In this document: positions 16,966-24,530 of the stretch, piece by piece | How positions within the stretch are numbered: the first letter of the stretch is position 1 | How the letters are laid out: every line of letters begins with the position of its first letter | From: Pseudomonas viciae | GTDB taxonomy: Bacteria > Pseudomonadota > Gammaproteobacteria > Pseudomonadales > Pseudomonadaceae | Reading direction: 5' to 3' | Assembly: GCF_004786035.1 (NCBI RefSeq) | Contig: NZ_CP035088.1 | Location: 4,438,001-4,502,000 of the forward strand | DNA: 64,000 nucleotides | Made by a program: the position numbers and the translations under genes | The notes under the pieces: model-generated | What the model saw: only the letters and a program-made list of their open reading frames with translations | Databases searched by the model: none | What the model was told of the DNA's origin: nothing

Positions 16966-17377
16966 ATGGGCGCATCTGAAAAATTCTACCTAACTATGTT
17001 AATGATTCCAAAACTAAAACTCTCATTTATAAAGACATAAGCTTCGACTGGGAAGAGTCGATACCGGCCCTGTAGCTCAAGTCCCGCCCAAAACAACAAT
17101 TCAAGTCTTAGTCGCTCAAGGCAGGGATAATACGTCCTCTGGTACGGAGGGCTCTATTACTTATTCCATTTATGGCCAAGATGACAGATGGGTAAAAGTA
17201 TCCTGGAATGTACCTTGGGCAGCAGGGGCGGAAAATACGTGCATCCCTAGCTCAAGCGATGATAATAAGCCAGAAAACCCAGACGGGAATATTGTTTGGC
17301 AACCACAAACACCTACAGCCGGCGGCGGCACAACTTTATCAGTAATCATGAAGTTTGGATATGAAATAGAAGAGTAA
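16966..17377 (+). pseudogene. aegerolysin-family protein, frameshifted
   Basis: ATG 16966, with GGAG 9 bases upstream, begins MGASEKFY. After a one-base loss near 16985 the frame NYVNDSKTKTLIYKDISF continues, then after another near 17050 the frame VDTGPVAQVPPKTTIQVLVAQ leads to the stop at 17377. The joined product, about 137 residues, has the aegerolysin core: a GRDNTSSGTEGSITYSIYG block (family pattern GRxxSPSGTEGxF) and SWNVPWAAGAENTC (family pattern xWDCPWGSKTNxF). Aegerolysins bind membrane lipids and act with partner proteins in pore formation or insecticidal activity. Family assignment is from motif recognition only. Confidence 0.6.
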
Positions 17378-17507
17378 TGATTGCAATCAACTATCAATGG
17401 ATTATTGTCCTCTACTGTATGCAGAGATCAACTTTGCGGGGCTTCCAGGGATAATTTGTCGTTCGGTGGCCAGCATGGATGTTGACGCACCTAGGCTGGC
17501 CGCTCTT

Positions 17508-17681
17508 TTACTTTGTCGCGGACTCTTCTTTTACATAGGCTTGGCGCACCGCCAGAGCGATCAATCCTTGATCGCCATCACTCGTGATGGCGACAATTCG
17601 TTGAGCATGCGCAGGGGCAAGTTGGGCTCTTGTTCTTCCATGAACCACGCCGCCGGCGCTGGAGATGGCAGGCACTTCGCT
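17508..17681 (-). pseudogene. C-terminal fragment of an unidentified gene
   Basis: On the minus strand a frame ends ...IVAITSDGDQGLIALAVRQA and YVKEESATK before the stop at 17508. Its composition is high-GC and protein-like, unlike the AT-rich neighbours. It is cut off at its 5' side by dispersed repeat B (17685-17731), suggesting the repeat marks a junction. No family is recognised. Confidence 0.35.
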
Positions 17682-17684
17682 GGG

Positions 17685-17731
17685 AAAAGGGGACGGATTT
17701 ATTTTCTAGCCGGCAGCTAGTTGACCCAAGC
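17685..17731. repeat. dispersed repeat B, copy 2
   Basis: AAAAGGGGACGGATTTATTTT followed by CTAGCCGGCAGCTAG and TTGACCCAAGC. It differs from copy 1 (14198-14245) at only a few positions. It lies between a gene fragment and unrelated AT-rich sequence. Confidence 0.75.
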
Positions 17732-17891
17732 AAATCCATTCGATGAAAGCTCTCAGCGCAGCGAGGCAATAGATACATATGTCCCCTTTTTACTGATGGT
17801 GATTCGGCCGACTGACAGCTATAAATATACAAAGACCGAAGAGCTACTGATAACAGTATCCCTTCGGACTTTACTGTTTAAAACTTATTTT

Positions 17892-18248
17892 TTAACAGGC
17901 GCCAAACAGTGTCGCCGTGAACAGAACAGTTCCGTTCAGATAGACGGTCGCTTTCAGACCTGTGGGTATGAAAGAACCGCATGTTTCAGCGCAGACTTTG
18001 AGCTGGCCGCTTACCGGAATTGAAACCGGTGAGGTCAGACAGTAATCTCCATATACAGGGATTGTAAAACAGATCTGATTGGTGGCCTGATTATAACTGG
18101 CCCCAACGCACACCGACAATTTCAGAGCTAGAACGCCATCCAACTGGGGAGGTGAACCAGCCTTTGCCCCGAACCCGACTACAGAATAATCAGCCACATG
18201 CTCGCTGGATGACGACTTGTTATGCTCTTTGCAGGTACAATCGCTCAT
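17892..18248 (-). CDS. cysteine-rich orphan protein, 118 aa
   Basis: ATG 18248 is preceded by a good ribosome-binding site (AGGAAGAGG). The product starts MSDCTCKEHNKSSSS without a signal peptide or membrane segment. Nine cysteines occur, several spaced as in CVGASYNQATNQICF, YGDYC and KVCAETC. The body is small-residue-rich and beta-like. It resembles no family I can name. It lies 0.5 kb from the aegerolysin remnant, and a role as a partner or unrelated cargo cannot be decided from sequence. Confidence 0.6.
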   Translation of the reverse strand: MSDCTCKEHNKSSSSEHVADYSVVGFGAKAGSPPQLDGVLALKLSVCVGASYNQATNQICFTIPVYGDYCLTSPVSIPVSGQLKVCAETCGSFIPTGLKATVYLNGTVLFTATLFGAC

Positions 18249-18506
18249 AGCAATTTCCTCTTCCTGAGTAGTTGTTGGTGAGTACCAACAAAACATAATC
18301 TAGTCGAGGATATTTATTTAATAAAGGCCGAATAATAGCCCTTTGATATTAAATCGAAATCTTAAAATTTTTATTTCTTTGATTTGGCTATAAGGAACAT
18401 CTGCACCAAATGATTTCTATTTCTGCCCAGCTCGGATATAGATAAAAAGCTTCATTGCCATTAAATTTTTATGATTATTTGTCGTAGCTTGCTGCTCCTG
18501 AGTCAA
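18249..18506. other. AT-rich non-coding stretch upstream of the Cys-rich gene
   Basis: About 260 bases with many A/T runs, clearly poorer in GC than the core chromosome. It should contain the promoter of the Cys-rich gene. No gene or repeat is visible. Confidence 0.5.
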
Positions 18507-18695
18507 TCAAATCAGCCCTTGAGCCCGGAGTCTGGCCAAGCCTTGTTTGATATGCCCGGCGTTCTCGCCGATCGTATCCAAGGCGCCACGTACGTTGTCG
18601 CCGGCCTCAGCCCGGGATGGGAAGTAGCGGGCTGCTAAAAGGGGACTAAAAAGGGGACACCCATTAGCCGGTCTCAAGTCAAGGCTAAAAGCCAA
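18507..18695 (-). pseudogene. short C-terminal gene remnant
   Basis: A minus-strand frame ending AGHIKQGLARLRAQGLI looks like the C-terminus of a helical protein. Its 5' part runs into AAAAGGGGACTAAAAAGGGGACACC (18638-18662), repeat-like sequence related to elements A and B, so the beginning of the gene is lost. The identity is unknown. Confidence 0.3.
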
Positions 18696-19065
18696 CTCGC
18701 CCTGCAGCTTTTAACTGTAGGGTTTCCCTTTGTCTCAACCTGCTCGGTTGAACCCGTCGTACCCGTTTTCTCATCAATGGCTACGACCGAGTCGTGCCTG
18801 ACACCCATATGGATCAAGCGGTAGCAACACAACACGCACCGCCCTGGCAGTGAACTGCCCCAGAGAAACGTTGGTACCGTCAATGTGTCCAAAACGTGTC
18901 ACAGAACTGTGGCTCGCGCGTGGCACGCACGTCCAGTCTCAACTGGCTCACTTGGCGGACGACCCGGTTACAACACACTCAGGCGGTGATGGTCGGGCGC
19001 CACTCGGATTTCGTGGTCCATGCCCAGTCCCCTTTTGGTTGGCCGGCCATCACCTAACTCGCCCT
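18696..19065. other. degenerate sequence beside the IS110 remnant
   Basis: No frame here has convincing protein character on either strand. It probably includes the downstream end of the IS110-type element and older debris. Confidence 0.4.
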
Positions 19066-19546
19066 TCAGGCGAAACAGCGTTTAGCGTCAAAAGGCTGTT
19101 TCTCCTTAAGTATGTGGTAGCTCGCACGCGCCAATTTATGAGCCAGTGCTTTGGTCGCGACCACGCTGTTTGTCTTGGCTTTCTTTTTCTCGAAAAATCG
19201 TTTGGCATCGTCACTGAAACGCCGGGCAAAATTGGCTGCTTCAATGAAAGCCCAAATGAGGTAAGCGTTGCCATTTTTTGCGTTGCCTTCACCTTTCTTT
19301 TTTCCGTTGGAGTAATGCGCACTTCTTACGCAGCGAGCGTAAGAGGCGAAGTTGCCGACGTCTGCAAAACGGTCTATGTCACCGGTTTCCAACATGATGA
19401 TCGTTGCCAGTACTTCACCCACGCCTGGCATCGTTTTTAGCAACAAATATTCAGGTCATAGCTTGGCCTGTTGAAGCAGTCGCGCGTCTAGCTCGGCGAT
19501 CTGCGCCTCGAGCGCTTGGATGACCACCACATTGGCCTTCATGGGA
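19066..19546 (-). pseudogene. IS110-family transposase remnant
   Basis: The minus strand encodes the C-terminal transposase_20 (helix-hairpin-helix) region of IS110 transposases: LLKTMPGVGEVLATIIMLET, then FASYARCVRSAHYSNGKKKG and GNAYLIWAFIEAANFARR. In the same frame upstream, ALEAQIAELDARLLQQAKL is followed by a stop codon, then PEYLLLKT, so a nonsense mutation lies within the gene. The catalytic N-terminal DEDD half is missing: the frame ends where repeat element A begins at 19545. Inactive. Confidence 0.85.
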
Positions 19547-19618
19547 AACCGGGGACAGACCACAATTTTTGGCCCTTCTAATCGGTCCGTCTCATAATTG
19601 TGGTCTGTCCCCGTTTTC
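19545..19618. repeat. inverted-repeat element A, copy 2
   Basis: Arms GAAACCGGGGACAGACCAC(AATT) at 19545-19567 and AATTGTGGTCTGTCCCCGTTT(TC) at 19596-19618 pair almost perfectly around a 28-base centre. It abuts the truncated IS110 gene. Confidence 0.8.
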
Positions 19619-19820
19619 TTCAGTTCGCCTGTAATCAGGCCACCTCATTACCGATACGCTTACCGGGCCTGCTGTCGAGACTAAAGATGACATTGGCTCT
19701 ACCGACACAGTGGAAAACCGAACATCGAACGGCCCCGCTTTTCAAGCGTACAACTCATGCAAAATGGGGTGTGCGTTTCGGCCCAGGAACGTCTTTTACG
19801 CCACTATGGAAGAGTACTCA

Positions 19821-20657
19821 GTGAAGAAGCTTTACCCCTTGATTTTCGCCGCCCTGTCCTTGGGCGCTCATGCAATGCAAGCATCAGATCCTGCGGCCGG
19901 TTCATCGGCGAAAGCCGACCACACGGCTCTTCTAGGAGCCTGGGCAATGGCGCCCCTACGCAACGGCATCGCCAACGTAGCGGAATATCTACCAGATGGA
20001 ACAGTGGCATTGCATTCATTTAACTGCACCGAGCCAAACGTCCAAGGGGAGGTTGAAGTATCCAAGTACACCCTTGCTCATGACGGTAAGTCGATCCATA
20101 TCGAGTCGCCGAACGATACCTTCGATCTTGAGATTCTTTCGCTGACGCCGACTGCTATGCGCCTGAGCATGACGCTGTCAGGCTACCCCCTGATCTTTAG
20201 CTATCAGAAGGTGCAAAAAATCGCCCCATTGTGCGCTTCGTACGTAGTAGACGCTGCCGAAGAGGCCAGGAAGTCTCCGTACCAAGTGAAGGATTTCGTT
20301 CCCGCGCCTACTGTACCTCCACACACCGACCTGAACCGATACATCGGCCAGTGGGCAAATGAGCAAGGGGATGTCCAGCTTGAGGTCCGTAGGGACAAAG
20401 GCAGCGACGCATATCTCTATCAATCAAACAGCGAGAACTGGGTCTACCTGTTCAACGGTGTTAGTTGGAAAAGCGACGGTCTTCACTTTACCGCCTTCGC
20501 CTACAGCAATAAGCCCGACCTCTATGACCACCCCTATCATAAGTCCAAGACACCGAACGTGATTGCTATCAACGAAGACGGGACGCTTAAGCAAATAACG
20601 TTCATCAAAGGAACCCACCGCTTCGAGTCCACGCTTATCCGTAAAAGCGACAAGTAA
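19821..20657 (+). CDS. secreted hypothetical protein, 278 aa
   Basis: GTG 19821 yields a clean signal peptide (MKKLYPLIFAALSLGAHA, cleavage after AHA) with GAAGAG about 10 bases upstream; the in-frame region before it is not signal-like. The mature protein seems to contain two related lipocalin-like modules, each opening with a G-x-W pattern (LLGAWAMAPL and YIGQWANEQGD), as in small beta-barrel ligand-binding proteins. A periplasmic or surface location is likely. I do not know a function. Confidence 0.6.
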   Translation: MKKLYPLIFAALSLGAHAMQASDPAAGSSAKADHTALLGAWAMAPLRNGIANVAEYLPDGTVALHSFNCTEPNVQGEVEVSKYTLAHDGKSIHIESPNDTFDLEILSLTPTAMRLSMTLSGYPLIFSYQKVQKIAPLCASYVVDAAEEARKSPYQVKDFVPAPTVPPHTDLNRYIGQWANEQGDVQLEVRRDKGSDAYLYQSNSENWVYLFNGVSWKSDGLHFTAFAYSNKPDLYDHPYHKSKTPNVIAINEDGTLKQITFIKGTHRFESTLIRKSDK

Positions 20658-20670
20658 GGCCACAGAAGCT

Positions 20671-20739
20671 GGGGACAGACCACGATTTGAGCTCACTTGT
20701 AATCGGCCCATCTAATAATCGTGACCTATCCCCGTTTTC
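20671..20739. repeat. inverted-repeat element A, copy 3 (diverged)
   Basis: GGGGACAGACCACGATT at the left pairs with AATCGTGACCTATCCCC at the right, with two mismatches. It lies 14 bases after the preceding stop codon, and its more degraded arms suggest an older copy. Confidence 0.75.
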
Positions 20740-20887
20740 CTTCTGAAAGGAGAACCACGGTACCGCCCCCTGCTCGCTCGCGCAGCGGAGGGCCTTGGCT
20801 GGCTTGCAGGCCGGTTCTACGATCTGGTGGCTTCAGGACGTGTTCGCCCACAACCTGAGGTCGCCCTATCTTTATCCGCCGCAACGC

Positions 20888-20917
20888 AAAAGCCCCGACC
20901 TAAGTCGGGGCTTTCTC
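20888..20917 (-). terminator. rho-independent terminator of the 21-kb lipoprotein gene
   Basis: AAAAGCCCCGAC-CTAA-GTCGGGGCTTT forms a strong stem with T-runs on both sides, so it may act in both directions. It lies about 45 bases after the stop at 20962. Confidence 0.8.
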
Positions 20918-20961
20918 GTTTCTGCTAGACGCAAAACCCGCTCGATGACGGGCTGTGCTTA

Positions 20962-21612
20962 TTAGTTTTTGCAGACCGCCTGCGGAGGCGCAGCATGCGT
21001 CAGCTTTTGGGGAATCACAATCGAAGTGCCAGGCAAAGTGGTAAGTTCGAGAACCGCCAACATGCAAATTAGCGCTGGCTCGCCATCTTTGCTTGGTCTG
21101 CCATCCACCCCTACCACTGCTTCGTAGTCTTTCCCTGGTTCCAGCTTGTAAACGAACGCCTGGCCACCACAGGTCCGGTAAGAGCTGCCGTTGCCCGCAA
21201 TGGTCGCGCCCAGGGTTGCAATTTGGAATGGCAGATCCGCCCTAACGCGATACTCGGTTACGACCTCTTTGTAAGCCCCTTCCCCCATCCGAATTGCAGG
21301 GATGTACTGGATAAGACTGGGCCAAACTCTTTTCGGTATGCCAATGCTCGCCGACTTCAGGGGATACTGCGGATAGTTGATGCTCGCCGTACCATCCGAC
21401 CCGAAACGTCCGGCTTCAGCCATCTTATGGCGGGTAGCAGGAGCACAACTGCCGACGATGCTGTCTCCATACACATCGGAGTTCGTGATAACGCGAACAC
21501 GCGCCATTCCCTCTGATTGAGCAGGCTCCTCGTATGGAACTGAAGGTATTCCAGAGCAACCAGCAAGTGCTATAGAAAGAAAAGTTACGGAAGTGACAAC
21601 CCGCATGACCAT
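20962..21612 (-). CDS. lipoprotein, 214-216 aa
   Basis: The signal peptide ends with lipobox LAGC; ATG 21606 has the better spacing to AAGGA, although ATG 21612 is also in frame. The mature region has four cysteines in two plausible pairs (VGSCAPAT, RTCGGQ, LICMLA, AVCKN) and reads as a beta-rich envelope lipoprotein. The family is not recognised. It lies next to tRNA-Val and has its own terminator. Confidence 0.65.
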   Translation of the reverse strand: MVMRVVTSVTFLSIALAGCSGIPSVPYEEPAQSEGMARVRVITNSDVYGDSIVGSCAPATRHKMAEAGRFGSDGTASINYPQYPLKSASIGIPKRVWPSLIQYIPAIRMGEGAYKEVVTEYRVRADLPFQIATLGATIAGNGSSYRTCGGQAFVYKLEPGKDYEAVVGVDGRPSKDGEPALICMLAVLELTTLPGTSIVIPQKLTHAAPPQAVCKN

Positions 21613-21630
21613 GTCCTTATGTGCGCCAAC

Positions 21631-21662
21631 AAAAAAGGGCCCACCTTTCGGTGGGCCCTTCT
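21631..21662 (-). terminator. terminator after tRNA-Val
   Basis: AAGGGCCCACC-TTTC-GGTGGGCCCTT with an A-run that becomes a T-run on the minus strand, 28 bases past the tRNA 3' end. Confidence 0.85.
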
Positions 21663-21689
21663 AGACCGCCCAGCAGAGCGGATTTTGTT

Positions 21690-21766
21690 TGGTAGGCGCG
21701 ATTGGACTCGAACCAACGACCCCCACCATGTCAAGGTGGTGCTCTAACCAACTGAGCTACGTGCCT
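21690..21766 (-). tRNA. tRNA-Val(GAC)
   Basis: 77-base cloverleaf with encoded CCA. The anticodon loop CTTGACATG has anticodon GAC, and the T-arm is GGTTCGAGTCC. The acceptor pair at position 5 is A-C (AGGCACG against CGCGCCT), a mismatch. Confidence 0.93.
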
Positions 21767-21949
21767 GCTGTGAGGCGGCATTCTACGGAATTCCGGAGGG
21801 GTGTCAACACCTTTTTTTCACCTAACCCTATGAATATGCAAAATATTTAATTTCGCCAATGCGACGAAGATTTTGCGGTGGCTGGCGGCTTATTTTTATC
21901 TCGGGTAGGATCGGCGCATTCGTAAAAAATATAAAACAGAGGTTGCAGA

Positions 21950-23233
21950 ATGGCGAACACACCGTATCCAGAGTCTTATTACGCCGCGTCAGCCAACCCG
22001 GTCCCTCCGCGCCCTGCCCTGCAGGATGACGTCGAGACAGATGTTTGCGTGATCGGCGCTGGTTACACCGGCCTGTCCTCTGCGTTGTTTTTGCTGGAGA
22101 ACGGTTTCAAGGTGACGGTGCTTGAGGCGGCGAAGGTGGGCTTTGGGGCTTCGGGTCGCAATGGCGGGCAGATCGTTAATAGCTACAGCCGCGACATTGA
22201 TGTGATCGAGCGTAGCGTTGGCCCTCAACAGGCGCAGTTGTTGGGCGACATGGCGTTCGAGGGTGGGCGGATTATTCGCGAGCGGGTGGCGAAGTATCAG
22301 ATTCAGTGTGATTTGAAAGACGGCGGTGTATTCGCGGCCATCACTGCCAAGCAAATGGGCCATCTGGAGTCGCAGAAGCGTCTATGGGAGCGTTTCGGGC
22401 ATACCCAGTTGGAGTTGCTGGATCAGCGGCGTATTCGCGAGGTGGTGGCTTGTGATGAGTATGTAGGCGGGATGCTCGATATGAGCGGTGGGCATATTCA
22501 TCCGCTCAACCTCGCATTGGGCGAAGCAGCGGCCGTGGAGTCCCTTGGCGGGGTGATTTATGAACAGTCGCCGGCGGTGCGCATCGAGCGCGGTGCCAGT
22601 CCGGTTGTGCATACGCCGCAGGGCAAGGTCAGGGCCAAGTTCATTATCGTGGCCGGCAATGCCTACTTGGGAAATCTGGTGCCGGAGCTGGCGGCCAAGT
22701 CCATGCCTTGCGGCACCCAGGTGATTGCTACCGAACCGTTGGGAGAGGAGCTAGCTCGCAGCCTGTTGCCTCAGGATTATTGTGTTGAAGATTGCAACTA
22801 CTTGCTCGATTACTACCGGTTGACGGGTGACAAGCGCCTGATTTTCGGTGGCGGCGTGGTGTATGGCGCGAGGGATCCGGCGAATATTGAGGCGATCATT
22901 CGGCCGAAGATGCTCAAGGCATTCCCGCAGCTCAAGGATGTGAAGATCGATTACGCCTGGACTGGAAATTTCCTGCTGACGCTGTCGCGTCTTCCGCAGG
23001 TCGGGCGACTGGGGGATAACATTTATTATTCCCAGGGCTGCAGCGGCCATGGCGTGACGTATACGCATCTGGCGGGCAAGGTCCTGGCTGAGGCGCTGCG
23101 TGGTCAGGCTGAGCGTTTTGATGCGTTTGCGGACCTGCCCCACTACCCCTTCCCCGGCGGTCAGTTGTTGCGTACGCCGTTTGCGGCGATGGGGGCTTGG
23201 TATTACGGGTTGCGGGATAAATTGGGGTTCTGA
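21950..23233 (+). CDS. FAD-dependent gamma-glutamylputrescine oxidase-like enzyme (PuuB/PauB)
   Basis: A 427-residue flavoprotein of the DAO family. The N-terminus has DVCVIGAGYTGLSSALFLLE (Rossmann GxGxxG, about 32-51), then GFGASGRNGGQIVNSYS, which is characteristic of PuuB-like oxidases. The C-terminus has a closing FAD motif (YSQGCSGHGVTYTH). These enzymes oxidise gamma-glutamylputrescine or related amines in polyamine catabolism. It is a single gene here, with an adjacent promoter region of low GC; the exact substrate is inferred. Confidence 0.82.
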   Translation: MANTPYPESYYAASANPVPPRPALQDDVETDVCVIGAGYTGLSSALFLLENGFKVTVLEAAKVGFGASGRNGGQIVNSYSRDIDVIERSVGPQQAQLLGDMAFEGGRIIRERVAKYQIQCDLKDGGVFAAITAKQMGHLESQKRLWERFGHTQLELLDQRRIREVVACDEYVGGMLDMSGGHIHPLNLALGEAAAVESLGGVIYEQSPAVRIERGASPVVHTPQGKVRAKFIIVAGNAYLGNLVPELAAKSMPCGTQVIATEPLGEELARSLLPQDYCVEDCNYLLDYYRLTGDKRLIFGGGVVYGARDPANIEAIIRPKMLKAFPQLKDVKIDYAWTGNFLLTLSRLPQVGRLGDNIYYSQGCSGHGVTYTHLAGKVLAEALRGQAERFDAFADLPHYPFPGGQLLRTPFAAMGAWYYGLRDKLGF

Positions 23234-23251
23234 GAACCACACATCATCAAA

Positions 23252-23268
23252 GGGCTGCTTCGCAGCCC
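23252..23268. repeat. short hairpin GGGCTGC-TTC-GCAGCCC
   Basis: A 7-bp stem with a TTC loop 18 bases after the oxidase stop, followed by CTGCGGGG. This motif is a frequent Pseudomonas intergenic element; it has no T-run, so a terminator role is uncertain. Confidence 0.5.
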
Positions 23269-23338
23269 TGCGGGGCGGTGCGACGTTTCGCTAAATCCCC
23301 TCGCCACAGGCTTGTTCCAATCTTTCAAATCCCGAAAA

Positions 23339-23370
23339 CAAAAAACCCCGGTCTTTCGACCAGGGTCTTT
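23339..23370 (-). terminator. terminator for the tRNA-Val/tRNA-Asp unit
   Basis: On the minus strand AAGACCCTGGTC-GAAA-GACCGGGGTTTTTT follows the tRNA-Asp gene by about 70 bases. Confidence 0.82.
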
Positions 23371-23442
23371 GCTATCGACTAGAAGATAGCTTTTCAGCCT
23401 TCTTCTTAGCTTCAAGGCGTTCAGTGGGCCTCGAAGCAGATA

Positions 23443-23519
23443 TGGCGCAGCGGACGGGACTCGAACCCGCGACCCCCGGCGTGACAGGCCGGTATTCTAA
23501 CCGACTGAACTACCGCTGC
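23443..23519 (-). tRNA. tRNA-Asp(GTC)
   Basis: 77-base cloverleaf with encoded CCA, anticodon loop CTGTCAC (GTC), T-loop GGTTCGAGTCCC and seven perfect acceptor pairs (GCAGCGG/CCGCTGC). Confidence 0.95.
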
Positions 23520-23577
23520 GCGTCGGTGGAGGCTTTTGACAGCTTCCGTCTTGCTTTCGCAAAACTCTCGTAAAACA

Positions 23578-23653
23578 TGGTGGGTGATGACGGGATCGAA
23601 CCGCCGACATTCTGCTTGTAAGGCAGACGCTCTCCCAGCTGAGCTAATCACCC
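23578..23653 (-). tRNA. tRNA-Val(TAC)
   Basis: 76 bases including CCA, anticodon TAC within CTTACAA, and acceptor GGGTGAT/ATCACCC. It lies 58 bases upstream of tRNA-Asp on the same strand; they are probably co-transcribed. Confidence 0.95.
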
Positions 23654-23756
23654 TTTGCTTCGTTGAGGCCGCGAAATTTACGCAGGTACCGAAGCTAAGT
23701 CAATAGCAGGGTTGAAGTTTTTTCAAAACAGTTTCAAACGGCACCCGCAACCGCCC

Positions 23757-24530
23757 TCACTTATAAATCATTTTCTTGGTCATGCCACCGTCCACCACGA
23801 ACTCCTGGCCCGTGACGAAACCGGCATTGCGCGACAACAGCCACGCCACCATCGCCGCCACGTCCTCTACCGTACCGACCCTGCCGGCCGGATGCTGGGC
23901 ATGATCAGCATCGGTCAGCGGCTGTGCACGCCGCTGGGACGGATCTCGCGCGTCGATCCAACCGGGGCTGACAGCGTTGACCCGGATCTCCGGCCCGAGG
24001 CTGATCGCCAAGGCGTGAGTCAAGGCCAGCAAACCGCCCTTGCTCGCCGCATAGGCCTCGGTGTCGGGTTCCGATTGCGCGGCGCGGGTCGAGGCCAGAT
24101 TGACGATGGCACCGTTGTGGGCGCGCAGGTACGGCGCACAGTGCTTGGCCAGCAGCATCGGCCCGCCCAGGTTCACCGCCAGGACTCGATTCCAGTAAGC
24201 CAGGTCCAGGCTTTCCAGGGTGATGTTGTGCGGGTCAGCGATAGCCGCGTTGCACACCAGCGCGTCGAGACGCCCGAACTGCCCGAGCACTTCGGCAATG
24301 CAGGTGGCGACTTGCGACTCGTCCGCCACGTCCATGGCGATGAACCAGGCGTTATCGCCCAACGTCTTCGCGACCTTGGAACCGCGCTCGCGATCCAGGT
24401 CGGTCAGTACCACCTGCCAGCCTTCGCAGATCAGCCAGGCGGCGATGCCCAGGCCGATGCCGCGTGCGGCGCCCGTAACCAGTGCGACCCGGCCATGAGT
24501 GCCGCTGGGCGGCGTTGCCAGCTCGATCAC
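23757..24530 (-). CDS. SDR-family oxidoreductase downstream of metZ
   Basis: A 257-residue classical short-chain dehydrogenase/reductase: cofactor motif VTGAARGIG (about 18-26), CNAA, catalytic Ser in NLAST, and YAASK (YxxxK). Substrate loops do not reveal specificity. The ATG overlaps the metZ stop by four bases (ATGA), so the two genes are translationally coupled. The pair is conserved in Pseudomonas, but a role in methionine synthesis is not established. Confidence 0.87.

Noticed and set aside
13326-20739. CRISPR array from the repeated GGGGACAGACCAC motifs
   Set aside because: Repeats are inverted pairs at scattered sites, not a regularly spaced direct-repeat array.
21690-21766. tRNA-Val as a phage attachment site
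   Set aside because: No integrase gene and no second copy of the tRNA 3' end were seen in the island.
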